Source: Arthrobacter sp. YN (lineage in GTDB: Bacteria; Actinomycetota; Actinomycetes; Actinomycetales; Micrococcaceae). From it: 64,000 bases of DNA. The notes beneath the pieces are model-generated. The model was not told where the DNA came from and made no database searches. It saw only the letters and a program-made list of their open reading frames with translations. How positions within the stretch are numbered: position 1 is the stretch's first letter; each line of letters opens with the position of its first letter. Location: contig NZ_CP022436.1 in the NCBI RefSeq assembly GCF_002224285.1, positions 3,782,001 to 3,846,000 of the forward strand, read 5' to 3'. Shown here in pieces: positions 16,889-25,134 of the stretch. Made by a program: the position numbers and the translations under genes.

Positions 16889-18319
16889 CTACGCGTCGAG
16901 TGCACTCATCACGTGCTTGATGCGCGTGTAGTCTTCCACGCCGTACATGGAGAGGTCCTTGCCGTAGCCGGACTGCTTGAAGCCGCCGTGCGGCATCTCT
17001 GCCGTCAGGAGGATGTGGGTGTTGATCCAGACCGCGCCGAAGTCCAGGTCGCGGCTCATGCGCATGGCTGTGCCGTGGTCGGTGGTCCAGACGCTGGAGG
17101 CCAGGGCGTATTCGACGTCGTTGGCCAGCTCGAGCGCTTCGGCTTCCGTGCTGAACTTCTGGACGGTGATGACCGGACCGAAGGTTTCCTTCTGCACGAT
17201 GTCGTCGGTCTGCTTGGCGCCGGAGATGATGGTGGGCTCGAAGAAGAAGCCCTTCTCGCCTGCACGGTGGCCGCCGGTTTCGATCTTGCAGTTGGCCGGG
17301 AGGTGTTCCACTACCGAGGTGACGGCGTTGAAGTGGTTCACGTTGTTGAGCGGGCCGAAGTAGTTGTCTTCGTCGTTCTGCGAACCGGTGTGCAGCGTCT
17401 TGGTGTGTTCCACCATGGCTGCCACGACGTCGTCGTGAACGGAGTCCTCCACCAGCACGCGGGTGATGGCGGTGCAGTCCTGGCCGGCGTTGAAGAAGGC
17501 GAACTCGGCGATGGCCGCGGCGCTCTTCTTGATGTCGGCGTCCTTGAAGACGATGGCCGGAGCCTTGCCCCCAAGTTCCAGGTGTGCGCGCTTGAGGCCC
17601 TTGGCTGCGCCGCTTGCCACGGCGATGCCGGCGCGGACGGAACCGGTGATGGAGACCAGGCCGGGGGCCTTGTGGTCCACCATCATGGCGCCGGTTTCAC
17701 CGGTGCCGAGGACTACGTTGAGGACGCCGGCCGGGAAGATCTCCCCGGCGAGGCGTGCCAGCACCAGGGTGGATTCCGGGGTGGTGTCGGAGGGCTTGAG
17801 GACAACGGTGTTGCCGGCTGCCAGGGCGGGGCCGATCTTCCAGATGGCCATGAGGAACGGGTAGTTCCACGGCGCAACCTGGGCGACGACGCCGATTGGT
17901 TCGCGGCGCACGTAGGAGGTGTGGCCCTCGAAGTATTCGCCTGCGGACTTGCCTTCCATGATGCGTGCTGCACCGGCGAAGAAGCGGAGCTGGTCGGCGC
18001 CGGCGGCAACTTCCTCGGAGGCGATCAGGGAGCGCACCTGTCCGGTGTTACGGTGCTGGGCGTCAACGAGTTCGTCGCTGTTGGCCTCCACGGCGTCGGC
18101 AAGCTTGAGCAGCATGAGCTGGCGCTGGCCGGGGGTAACGTGCTTCCAGGTCTTGAACGCGTCGGCCGCTGCGGTCATGGCAGCATCGACGTCGGCCTGC
18201 ACCGAAATGGGCGACTTGGCAACGATTTCCCCGTTGGTGGGGTTCACGATGTCCAGGAGACCCGTACCTGCCGGCGTAACGAATTCGCCGTTGATGAAGT
18301 TCTGCAAGGTTTGAACCAC
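16889..18319 (-). CDS. Gamma-aminobutyraldehyde dehydrogenase
   Basis: This 476-residue aldehyde dehydrogenase superfamily member has PWNYPFLMAIWKIGPALAAG, HLELGGKAPAIVF (general base Glu) and FFNAGQDCTAITR (nucleophile Cys). FNAGQDCTA and the linkage to gabT fit the PatD/Prr aminobutyraldehyde group rather than betaine aldehyde dehydrogenase, although that remains an alternative. The start is the GTG at 18319, preceded by AAAGAGG at a good distance; an upstream in-frame ATG has no ribosome site. It is first in the operon with gabT and divergent from a PucR regulator. Confidence 0.88.
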   Translation of the reverse strand: MVQTLQNFINGEFVTPAGTGLLDIVNPTNGEIVAKSPISVQADVDAAMTAAADAFKTWKHVTPGQRQLMLLKLADAVEANSDELVDAQHRNTGQVRSLIASEEVAAGADQLRFFAGAARIMEGKSAGEYFEGHTSYVRREPIGVVAQVAPWNYPFLMAIWKIGPALAAGNTVVLKPSDTTPESTLVLARLAGEIFPAGVLNVVLGTGETGAMMVDHKAPGLVSITGSVRAGIAVASGAAKGLKRAHLELGGKAPAIVFKDADIKKSAAAIAEFAFFNAGQDCTAITRVLVEDSVHDDVVAAMVEHTKTLHTGSQNDEDNYFGPLNNVNHFNAVTSVVEHLPANCKIETGGHRAGEKGFFFEPTIISGAKQTDDIVQKETFGPVITVQKFSTEAEALELANDVEYALASSVWTTDHGTAMRMSRDLDFGAVWINTHILLTAEMPHGGFKQSGYGKDLSMYGVEDYTRIKHVMSALDA

Positions 18320-18463
18320 GGTGTGCAACCTCTTTCGGTGTCTGGGCATGGGTTTTAGCTGATCAGAGCCTATGCCAGGGAGGGGGTGCAAGGAATAGTC
18401 AGCTGCACACACAAGAAGCCCTCGCTTAGTGCGCTTGACCAGCGCCGGGTTACGCTTTTAAGC

Positions 18464-19906
18464 ATGGCAATGTCCCTCGCTTCCCTCGTCGCTGTCCCCT
18501 CCCTGAAACTCCGCCAGGCCGGCCTCGCCGAAACGACGTGGAACCAGGACATCAGCTGGGTTGCCGTGACGGAACTGGAGGACCCGCAGCGCTTCCTCAG
18601 CGGCGGGGAACTGGTTCTCACCACGGGGTTGCGCCTCAAGAGCGCTGCGGACCAGCGGCGCTTTGTCCGCCAGGTCCAGCGCGCAGGCGCCGTGGGCATT
18701 GGCTTCGGCATTGGCCTGACGCATGAGGCCGTTCCTGAGGCGCTGATTGCAGAAGCCAACCGTTGGGGCCTTCCGCTGGTGCAAGTGCCCTACGAAATCC
18801 CCTTCATCGCCATTGGAAAACTGGTGGCAGAGTCGCACTCAGCGGACCACTATTCCAATCTGGAACGGCTCCTCGCCGGGCACCAGATCCTGGCCCGCTC
18901 ACTCCTCACCGGCGGCGGCCTGAACGAACTCCTCAAGCAACTGGGCAGCATGCTCCGCACTGACGTGGTGCTCACCCAGTTCAGCGCGCAGCTCTACAAC
19001 AGCGTGGCCGGGAAGCCGGCGCCGACGGCGGATGGTTGGGCGTCGTATCCGATTCCCACCGGCCGCAGGGATGCCTGCACCCTCTGGCTCCGGCAACCGT
19101 TTGTGGACTCGGGAATTGTCAGTTACGCGCAGAACCTCATCAGCGTGGAGCTCAACAACATGGTCAAGCAGCGTCAGTCCCAGCGGGCCATGGCGGGCCA
19201 GGTATTGGACGACGTCATCCACGGCACCCTCGAAACCATCGAAGCCGCCCGGCGTTTGGCCGGCGTTGGAATCAACAGCACGAGGAAGAACGTAGTGCTG
19301 GTTGCGGAGTCCGCGGCACACCATAAGCAACTGGTCAGCATTTCCCTGCCCCAAGCAATGGAAGCCGGCATCAGCGCCGTCGTCGGGAAGGACCTGGTCA
19401 CTGTCATCAGCGACGACGGCAGTTCCGCCACTGCCTTGGCCAAGAGCCTCAGTGATCACCTTCAGGAGGCCGGCATCCATGCCGTGATCGGCATCGGCGG
19501 CGCCTACACGAAGCCGAACGGTTTGCGCTGGAGCTACTTTGAAGCGCGCGACGCCGTGGCGCACGGCTTGCCGGTCAACGAGCCTGAACGCCTGAGCCTG
19601 ACGTCCCTGTTGCTCGCCAGCGAGGACGTTCCTCTCGCCGACATGGCCAGCGAGTCCCTCACGCCGCTGCGGAAATTCGACGCCGCGCACGGGGCCGAAC
19701 TGGTGGCCACGCTGGAAAGCTACTTGAACCACAACGGGTCAGTGGCTGCAGTGGCGGAAGCCCTGACGTTGCACCGGAATACGGTGCGGTACCGTCTTGC
19801 ACAGATCACCGAGTTGACGGGCTACGACCCCTCCCAGACGCCGGACCGGGTGCAGCTGTGGCTAGCCTTGGCGGTGCAGCGCCTGGGTTCACGCAACCCT
19901 CGCTGA
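18464..19906 (+). CDS. PucR-family regulator of the GABA operon
   Basis: This 480-residue regulator has an N-terminal PucR domain (about residues 5-125, with FLSGGELVLTTGLRL), a central GGDEF-related CdaR segment, and a C-terminal HTH_30 helix-turn-helix (ALTLHRNTVRYRLAQITELTG, about 440-460). The ATG at 18464 gives the usual N terminus. It is divergent from the aminobutyraldehyde dehydrogenase/gabT operon across about 145 bases, the typical place for its regulator. Ligand is unknown; GABA or a polyamine intermediate is plausible. Confidence 0.88.
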   Translation: MAMSLASLVAVPSLKLRQAGLAETTWNQDISWVAVTELEDPQRFLSGGELVLTTGLRLKSAADQRRFVRQVQRAGAVGIGFGIGLTHEAVPEALIAEANRWGLPLVQVPYEIPFIAIGKLVAESHSADHYSNLERLLAGHQILARSLLTGGGLNELLKQLGSMLRTDVVLTQFSAQLYNSVAGKPAPTADGWASYPIPTGRRDACTLWLRQPFVDSGIVSYAQNLISVELNNMVKQRQSQRAMAGQVLDDVIHGTLETIEAARRLAGVGINSTRKNVVLVAESAAHHKQLVSISLPQAMEAGISAVVGKDLVTVISDDGSSATALAKSLSDHLQEAGIHAVIGIGGAYTKPNGLRWSYFEARDAVAHGLPVNEPERLSLTSLLLASEDVPLADMASESLTPLRKFDAAHGAELVATLESYLNHNGSVAAVAEALTLHRNTVRYRLAQITELTGYDPSQTPDRVQLWLALAVQRLGSRNPR

Positions 19907-19968
19907 GCGGGCCTGCTTCGGCTAGCCCACAGTCCCTGGCGGAGAGCTTCGCCACAAAACTCTGGACA

Positions 19969-19987
19969 TTAGACGTCAAACGTCTAA
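19969..19987. promoter_or_regulatory. Operator of the MFS-GntR operon
   Basis: The palindrome TTAGACGTCAAACGTCTAA is nearly perfect and ends 9 bases before the transporter ATG. GntR/FadR-subfamily regulators bind short palindromes of this size, and such a regulator is the second gene of the operon. The site probably overlaps the transcription start, so binding would block expression of both genes. Confidence 0.7.
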
Positions 19988-19996
19988 CCTTTAAAT

Positions 19997-21253
19997 ATGG
20001 TGACGACTTCTCTGACGACAACTACAGGAAACATCCCTCTGGTCTCCCCCGCGCAAGCGGTCCCTAAGACGCGTGTCGTCGCCGTCGTCGGCATTATTGC
20101 CGTGGTTCTTATCGGTCTGAACCTTCGGGCGGGCATCACCAGCGCCGCCGCACTGTTCCACGAACTGCAGCAGGTGCTGGGCTACGGCGCTCTGGTCGCG
20201 TCCATCCTGCCGTCCATCCCGCTGCTGTGCTTTGCTGTCGCAGGCATGGGAACCTCGTGGTTGACCCGGCGTGTGGGTGTCGAGAAAGCCATTGCCATCG
20301 CTTTGGCGCTGCTGGCCGGCGGCTTGCTGGTGCGTGGCGTTCCGGTGACCGGCGCCCTCCTTGGTGGCACCGTCCTGGCCATGTCCGGACTGGCGGTTTG
20401 CAATGTGGCCATGCCGTCGTTCATCCGCGAGCACTACTCCGAGCGCACCTCAATGATGACCGGCCTTTACACGTTCACCATGTCCGGCGGCGCCACCTTC
20501 GCCGCAGTCGTCAGCGTTCCCTTGGCGCAGGAACTCGGCTCACCCTCCATGGGTCTGGCTGCCTGGGGCCTGCTGGGTGTCGCAGCCCTCCTCGGCTTCC
20601 TGCCGATAGTCCTGCACACCCACCGGAACTCCACCAAGACTGATCGGCCGCGGGTCTCCATGTGGCCGCTGCTCCGCACCCGGCTGGGCATTCTGATCAC
20701 CGCGATCTTTACGTTCCAGGCCTTCCTGGCCTACGCCGTGATGAGCTGGTTCGCTTACATCCTCACTTCCCAGGGCCTCAGCGCTTCAGAGAGCGGCCTG
20801 CAGTTTGGTGTCATGCAGCTGGTCTCCGTAGCTGCCGGCATGATCCTTCTCGCCTTCGGCTCCCGGCCCGGCATGCTCCGCCCCGCGCTGTATCTCGCCA
20901 GCAGCTCAACGTTGCTGGCCATTGCCGCCATGATCTGGCTGCCGACGTCGTTGGCCGTTGTTCCGGCCGTGTTGTTCGGCTTCGGCTTGGGCATCTTCCC
21001 GCTGGTTTTGGTGATCATCAGCCGCAGCGGACGGTCGACGGCGGAAACCACCGCGCTCTCCACCATCGCCCAATCGCTGGGATACTTGATTGCGGCAATC
21101 GGCCCCTTTGGCATGGGCCTGCTCCACAGCGCCACGGGCGGCTGGGTGCTGCCGCTGAGCCTGTTGTCCATTGTGGCCGTAGCGCTCATGGTCACCTGCC
21201 ACCTGCTCACCAGCAAGCGCACTGCCACCAAGACCGGACCGAGGACTGCATGA
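19997..21253 (+). CDS. MFS transporter, CynX/NimT type
   Basis: This 418-residue protein has twelve hydrophobic helices. The first segment GLNLRAGITSAAALFHEL and the central GMGTSWLTRRVGVEKAIAIAL block match the CynX/NimT (cyanate/2-nitroimidazole) branch of the major facilitator superfamily. The substrate is unknown; related proteins export or import small organic anions. The operator just upstream and the ATGA overlap with the GntR gene show a two-gene operon controlled by that regulator. There is no clear Shine-Dalgarno before the ATG, which fits a very short leader. Confidence 0.88.
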   Translation: MVTTSLTTTTGNIPLVSPAQAVPKTRVVAVVGIIAVVLIGLNLRAGITSAAALFHELQQVLGYGALVASILPSIPLLCFAVAGMGTSWLTRRVGVEKAIAIALALLAGGLLVRGVPVTGALLGGTVLAMSGLAVCNVAMPSFIREHYSERTSMMTGLYTFTMSGGATFAAVVSVPLAQELGSPSMGLAAWGLLGVAALLGFLPIVLHTHRNSTKTDRPRVSMWPLLRTRLGILITAIFTFQAFLAYAVMSWFAYILTSQGLSASESGLQFGVMQLVSVAAGMILLAFGSRPGMLRPALYLASSSTLLAIAAMIWLPTSLAVVPAVLFGFGLGIFPLVLVIISRSGRSTAETTALSTIAQSLGYLIAAIGPFGMGLLHSATGGWVLPLSLLSIVAVALMVTCHLLTSKRTATKTGPRTA

Positions 21254-21930
21254 CCCTGACTCCATCGCATCGCCCGGCTCTGGCCGAGGAGATTACTTCC
21301 AAGCTGCGGGACATGATCAAGTCCGGCGAATGGCCGCTCCAGGAGCGCATCCCTGCGGAGCCCGAGCTGATGTCCACCTTGGGTGTTTCGCGGGGAACCC
21401 TGCGGGAGGCCATCAAGGCGCTGGCCCACTCCGGCATGCTGGAGGTCCGACGCGGCGACGGCACCTATGTCCGGGCCAACAGTGAGATGTCCGGCGCGGC
21501 CCAGCGGATGTACTTGGAGCACACCCAGGAACACATTGTGGAAGTCCGGCTCGGCCTGGACACCCAGGCTGCCCGCCTGGCCACCAAGCACGCCACCGCC
21601 GAAGACCTGGCCGAAATGCGACGTCTCCTGGCGCTACGCCACGATGCTTGGCAGGCCGAGGACTATCCCACGTGGGCCAGCGCCGACTGGGAATTCCACG
21701 AGCGCGTTGCCTTGGCGTCAGGGAATCCCCTGCTGCACCAGTTGTACGTTTCGTTCGGTGGCGTGTTCCACAACGACCTCCTCCGGCAGCAGCGCAAGGG
21801 CGGCTTCAACGGCATCCCCCGCGAGGGCCACGACGAATTGGTTGATGCCCTCGAAGCCCACGATCCCGACGCGGCCGTCAGCAGCGTCTACCGGAACCTC
21901 GACTACTGCTCGGACCAGGCGCCGCGGTAG
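21250..21930 (+). CDS. GntR/FadR-subfamily transcriptional regulator
   Basis: This 226-residue protein has an N-terminal winged helix (residues 8-75, with PLQERIPAEPELMSTLGVSRGTL) and an all-helical C-terminal FCD ligand domain (about 95-220) with metal-type residues such as DWEFHERVALASGN. The ATG overlaps the transporter stop as ATGA, so translation is coupled. It very probably represses its own operon through the TTAGACGT palindrome upstream of the transporter. The effector is unknown. Confidence 0.9.
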   Translation: MTLTPSHRPALAEEITSKLRDMIKSGEWPLQERIPAEPELMSTLGVSRGTLREAIKALAHSGMLEVRRGDGTYVRANSEMSGAAQRMYLEHTQEHIVEVRLGLDTQAARLATKHATAEDLAEMRRLLALRHDAWQAEDYPTWASADWEFHERVALASGNPLLHQLYVSFGGVFHNDLLRQQRKGGFNGIPREGHDELVDALEAHDPDAAVSSVYRNLDYCSDQAPR

Positions 21931-21940
21931 CTTTTGCTGT

Positions 21941-23320
21941 TTACGGCACTGTCTCGATTCCGGCTCCGGCGGCGTCCCTGAACCTGGCATTGATCAGGAC
22001 CACCTCGCGCCCGGCCCGATCCAGCAGGCTCGCGGCAACACTCGCCCGGTATCCCGTGGCACAGTGCACCCAAATCCTCTGATCCGGCAGTTCGGTGATC
22101 CTCCCGAGGAGCTCGTAGACGGGCACGTTCAGCGCACCCTTGATATGGGATGTGTTGAACTCGTCCGGACGCCGGACGTCCAACACCACGTCCTCCGGCT
22201 TCCGCTCGCTTGCAAAGAGGTTCCAATCTCCGTGCTCATAGCTCACCCGGGGAGATTGCGGTGCCAGGGCTCCGATGTCCAGACCCGTTGAGTCAGGCCC
22301 GACGGCGGCATCCGGGCTGTCGATGCCGATCCTCGCCAGGTCGCGGATCGCCTTATCAACCTCGCCGCGTGGGCCCAGCAACGTGAGCTGCTGGTTCCAC
22401 GGGATCACCCAGCCGAGGTAACTGGTGAAGTTGTCCCCGCGACCGTATTCGAAGCTCACGCTGCCTTGAAGGTGGGTATCAGCGAAAGCCACGCGGTGGC
22501 GCAGATCCACCACCCACTCCCCTGCCCTCAACCGCCGGCTCAGCTCCACGGGATCAACGGAGTCCGGAACTGTCAGGTCCGGGCGGCCCGGTCCGGCCGC
22601 ATTCAGTGGGCTCATGTGGGCGTAGTAGGCAGGATAGGCGGAGATATTCTCCAGCAACTCTGCAACGAAGTGGTCCTCGTGGGGATCCGTCAGGGCGTGG
22701 TTGGACTTTGCCTGCTCAGCAATTGTGGACGATTCCTGGCGGCTCGCGGGACCTATGGAACAGAACGAACCAAATCCATGGGTCGGGTACAGCGCTGCCT
22801 CCGGACGGGCCGCGTCCACCAGGCGCCGCACGGAGGAATACTGGTCATGGGCCAGCTTTGCCGTGTCATGAGGGGAAACCAAGTCCGTCCGCCCTACCGA
22901 ACCATAGAGCAAGCTGCCGCCGGAAAACACAGCCTCCAACCCGCCGTCGTAGGTGTCATCCCTCACCACGTAAGAGAGGTGCGTGTGCGTGTGGCCCGGC
23001 GTCGCAACGACCGAAACCGAGAGCCTGCCGACGCGCAGGACCTGGCCGTCAGTGACGGGAACCCTCACAAACGAAACCTCATCGGCCGCGTTCACCAAGT
23101 ACGCGGCACCGTGCTTCTCCGCCAGAACCAAACCACCGGTGACGTAGTCATTGTGCAGGTGCGTTTCGGCCACATGCGTGATCCGGACGCCGGCTTCACG
23201 GGCAGCCTTTTCAACCCGGTCAATGTCCCGTTGGGGGTCTATCACCACCGCCACAGTGCCGTCATGCACCAGGTAGCTGCGGTCCCCCAACTGGGGAGTT
23301 TCGATGACGACGACGTCCAT
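21941..23320 (-). CDS. Metallo-beta-lactamase-fold protein with rhodanese domains (persulfide dioxygenase-like)
   Basis: This 459-residue protein has an N-terminal MBL domain (about 1-240) with metal motifs ETHLHNDYVTGG and GHTHTHLSY, then PTHGFGSFC. Two rhodanese-like domains follow (about 255-345 and 365-455), the last containing VHCATGYRASVAASLL with the CxxGxR-type loop. The MBL part resembles ETHE1-type persulfide dioxygenases, which oxidise glutathione or protein persulfides to sulfite, and such fusions occur in sulfide detoxification. It is convergent to the GntR gene and alone on its strand. Confidence 0.87.
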   Translation of the reverse strand: MDVVVIETPQLGDRSYLVHDGTVAVVIDPQRDIDRVEKAAREAGVRITHVAETHLHNDYVTGGLVLAEKHGAAYLVNAADEVSFVRVPVTDGQVLRVGRLSVSVVATPGHTHTHLSYVVRDDTYDGGLEAVFSGGSLLYGSVGRTDLVSPHDTAKLAHDQYSSVRRLVDAARPEAALYPTHGFGSFCSIGPASRQESSTIAEQAKSNHALTDPHEDHFVAELLENISAYPAYYAHMSPLNAAGPGRPDLTVPDSVDPVELSRRLRAGEWVVDLRHRVAFADTHLQGSVSFEYGRGDNFTSYLGWVIPWNQQLTLLGPRGEVDKAIRDLARIGIDSPDAAVGPDSTGLDIGALAPQSPRVSYEHGDWNLFASERKPEDVVLDVRRPDEFNTSHIKGALNVPVYELLGRITELPDQRIWVHCATGYRASVAASLLDRAGREVVLINARFRDAAGAGIETVP

Positions 23321-23459
23321 GGTTCAGGGTACAGCCGGAGCTTGTAACGGAAGCAGAGGAGCCTACTATGGTGATCCCTGCAGCTACCAGGAATCCCCAT
23401 GGCTACAGGCCTCTTGAGTCAGCCCCTCTTTACCTCAGGTTATGGAATCCTGATTCTCT

Positions 23460-23942
23460 TCATCGCTCGGGGTCTCCTGAGCCCAGAAACCGGTTCCTCG
23501 AAATTGCGATGTTCCAAGAAATGAGAATACCGAGAACTGTTGCAGATGCTAGTGAAAATGCCCCCTCTACCAGCCACTGCAAGAAAATTGAGTTAGTGCG
23601 CTGGCCCAGCTCAGTTTCTGGTTGCCCAATAATGATGGCGATAATCATCGTCATGCCCAATGTGATGGTTGCTCCCCAAAGTGGGGCCACCGAGCCATTC
23701 GATTTTTGAGGCGAGAAACGGTCGCGGAAAACCCCCATTGTGACTGCACTGAGAATCACTGCTGCTAGCTGGTATTCCCATGCCGCCCTCGGAACCATGG
23801 CTTGAATAGGGTTGCCTAGAAAATCCGTAATGATCCCGTCCTGGGCGTTTCGAATTTGGATCGAAAGGAAACCAAGGGCAAGTATCCAAGCAACTGTAAC
23901 CATCATCGACCCGAGCGTTCGAATAACGCTGGTGCTGGGCAC
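23460..23942 (-). CDS. Four-helix membrane protein of unknown function
   Basis: This 160-residue protein starts at a GTG (23942), five bases after the preceding gene. Four hydrophobic segments are visible (about residues 10-28, 57-72, 88-107 and 122-143), separated by short polar loops. No known family motif was found. Base composition is clearly lower in GC than the surrounding genes and codon use is less biased, suggesting acquired DNA. It probably works together with the exported protein encoded just upstream. Confidence 0.6.
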   Translation of the reverse strand: MPSTSVIRTLGSMMVTVAWILALGFLSIQIRNAQDGIITDFLGNPIQAMVPRAAWEYQLAAVILSAVTMGVFRDRFSPQKSNGSVAPLWGATITLGMTMIIAIIIGQPETELGQRTNSIFLQWLVEGAFSLASATVLGILISWNIAISRNRFLGSGDPER

Positions 23943-23947
23943 GTTGC

Positions 23948-24562
23948 CTAGTCCAATCGGTTAAGAACGAACGCACGCTTTGATGTGCTTCGCGGCAGTT
24001 CGACCGTGAGAGGCAAGTCTTCGAGGCCTTCAACCAGGAGCAGGCCGCTTGCCCGATTACTCTTAACCGAATCTGCCCGCAGGGACTTCGATGTGGGGTT
24101 GGCTTCCAGTTCGACATCAGCGGGCACCAGATAAGCGGTAACTCCCTTCGCGTTAGCGGCTGACTGATCGCCCCAGAGATGGAGTGAAAGACCACTCTCA
24201 TTGAAGTGGGCCCGTGTCATGCAAGCCGTTCCGATGTTTCCTGCCGGCGCCTCGAGGGATACGACCATGCAGACTTCTGACCGATCAGAGCTCACAGCCG
24301 CATAGTACGACGCGCTTTCTGTCTTCTTTAGCAGGCGCATGGAATCTGTCGCCAGGTCCGATAAGGCATGGCTTGCGGTTACAGCTGAAGGGGGCAGGTC
24401 TATTGCCCGCTGTTCTTGGCCTAGCGCAGGGACCAAAACGTCCGGATCCAGCGAACCCTCTTTGGTCGCGAGGGCCGGGGACGCGAAGATGGCCAACGCT
24501 ACGCTGGAGATCGCGAGTGCGGCAGCGGCGGTCGAGCGTAAGTGCTTTGATGAAAAAGTCAT
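23948..24562 (-). CDS. Exported protein of unknown function
   Basis: This 204-residue protein has a clear N-terminal signal peptide (positively charged start, hydrophobic stretch, cleavage near SPALA at about residue 32) and no lipobox. The mature part has two Cys (in EVCMVV and TACMTR) that could form a disulfide. The ribosome site AGGAG precedes the ATG. No family is recognised. It forms a two-gene unit with the membrane protein downstream in a stretch of lower GC. Confidence 0.6.
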   Translation of the reverse strand: MTFSSKHLRSTAAAALAISSVALAIFASPALATKEGSLDPDVLVPALGQEQRAIDLPPSAVTASHALSDLATDSMRLLKKTESASYYAAVSSDRSEVCMVVSLEAPAGNIGTACMTRAHFNESGLSLHLWGDQSAANAKGVTAYLVPADVELEANPTSKSLRADSVKSNRASGLLLVEGLEDLPLTVELPRSTSKRAFVLNRLD

Positions 24563-25059
24563 TTGCTACTCCTGAAGGAAGAGGGATCGAAAGCCAGGTC
24601 TTAAGTGCAAGACGGCTTATTGTCGTGACCTGGCACAGTCAACCCCTGTTGTCCCTTGAATTTGAAGCCCGTAGCCCCACCAGCAGTCGCCGTGAGTCAA
24701 AGCGGCAGGCAGAAAGCGGCGACTACGATGTCGCCATCATGAGGGAATGTTTACATCTTTCTGATCATTGCACCAGTTAATCATTTCTGGAGTGTTAATA
24801 ATCCCGAATTCGGAGAAATATCTGGATTTCCGCGTCACGAAACAGCAAAAGCCGTTTCGCGCATTGCGATCTTCGTGCCGCATGATGTGGCAGCTCTGGT
24901 CTTGGAAACCGATGCTGATCCATGCAAAACGACCCATCCTGGTTGGTCCAGGCTGGGTCTTCGATTGATGCTGAACAGATTGGTAGGCGTAGCGAACACA
25001 TACTTGAGCGGCCTCTACGGGCAACTGCTCGGATAACGAACTAGCTCCAGATATAGCTA
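24563..25059. other. Gene-poor, lower-GC intergenic region
   Basis: About 500 bases between the exported-protein gene and a strong hairpin hold no convincing gene. Only short frames without ribosome sites or codon bias occur on either strand. The DNA is noticeably AT-richer than its surroundings, and the promoter of the 23.5-24.5 kb pair should lie here. It may be a degenerate remnant, but I recognise no insertion-sequence ends. Confidence 0.5.
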
Positions 25060-25105
25060 CTCCCCGAAAGGCAGAACTGATTTCTCAGTTCTGCCTTTCG
25101 GGGAG
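25060..25105 (-). terminator. Strong hairpin downstream of the siroheme synthase-fprA2 operon
   Basis: A perfect 21-bp inverted repeat (arms 25060-25080 and 25085-25105, CTCCCCGAAAGGCAGAACTGA) with a 4-base loop lies 30 bases after the fprA2 stop on the minus strand. Confidence 0.82.
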
Positions 25106-25134
25106 CAGTTAGATGGGATGACCCCCGCGTAGTT

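Noticed and set aside
16766..18358. 530-codon + strand frame opposite the aminobutyraldehyde dehydrogenase
   Set aside because: The minus-strand gene carries all dehydrogenase motifs; the + frame has no family features.
24737..25024. Short frames on both strands in the AT-richer gap
   Set aside because: They have no ribosome sites, no codon bias, and mutually overlapping frames with no recognisable protein features.
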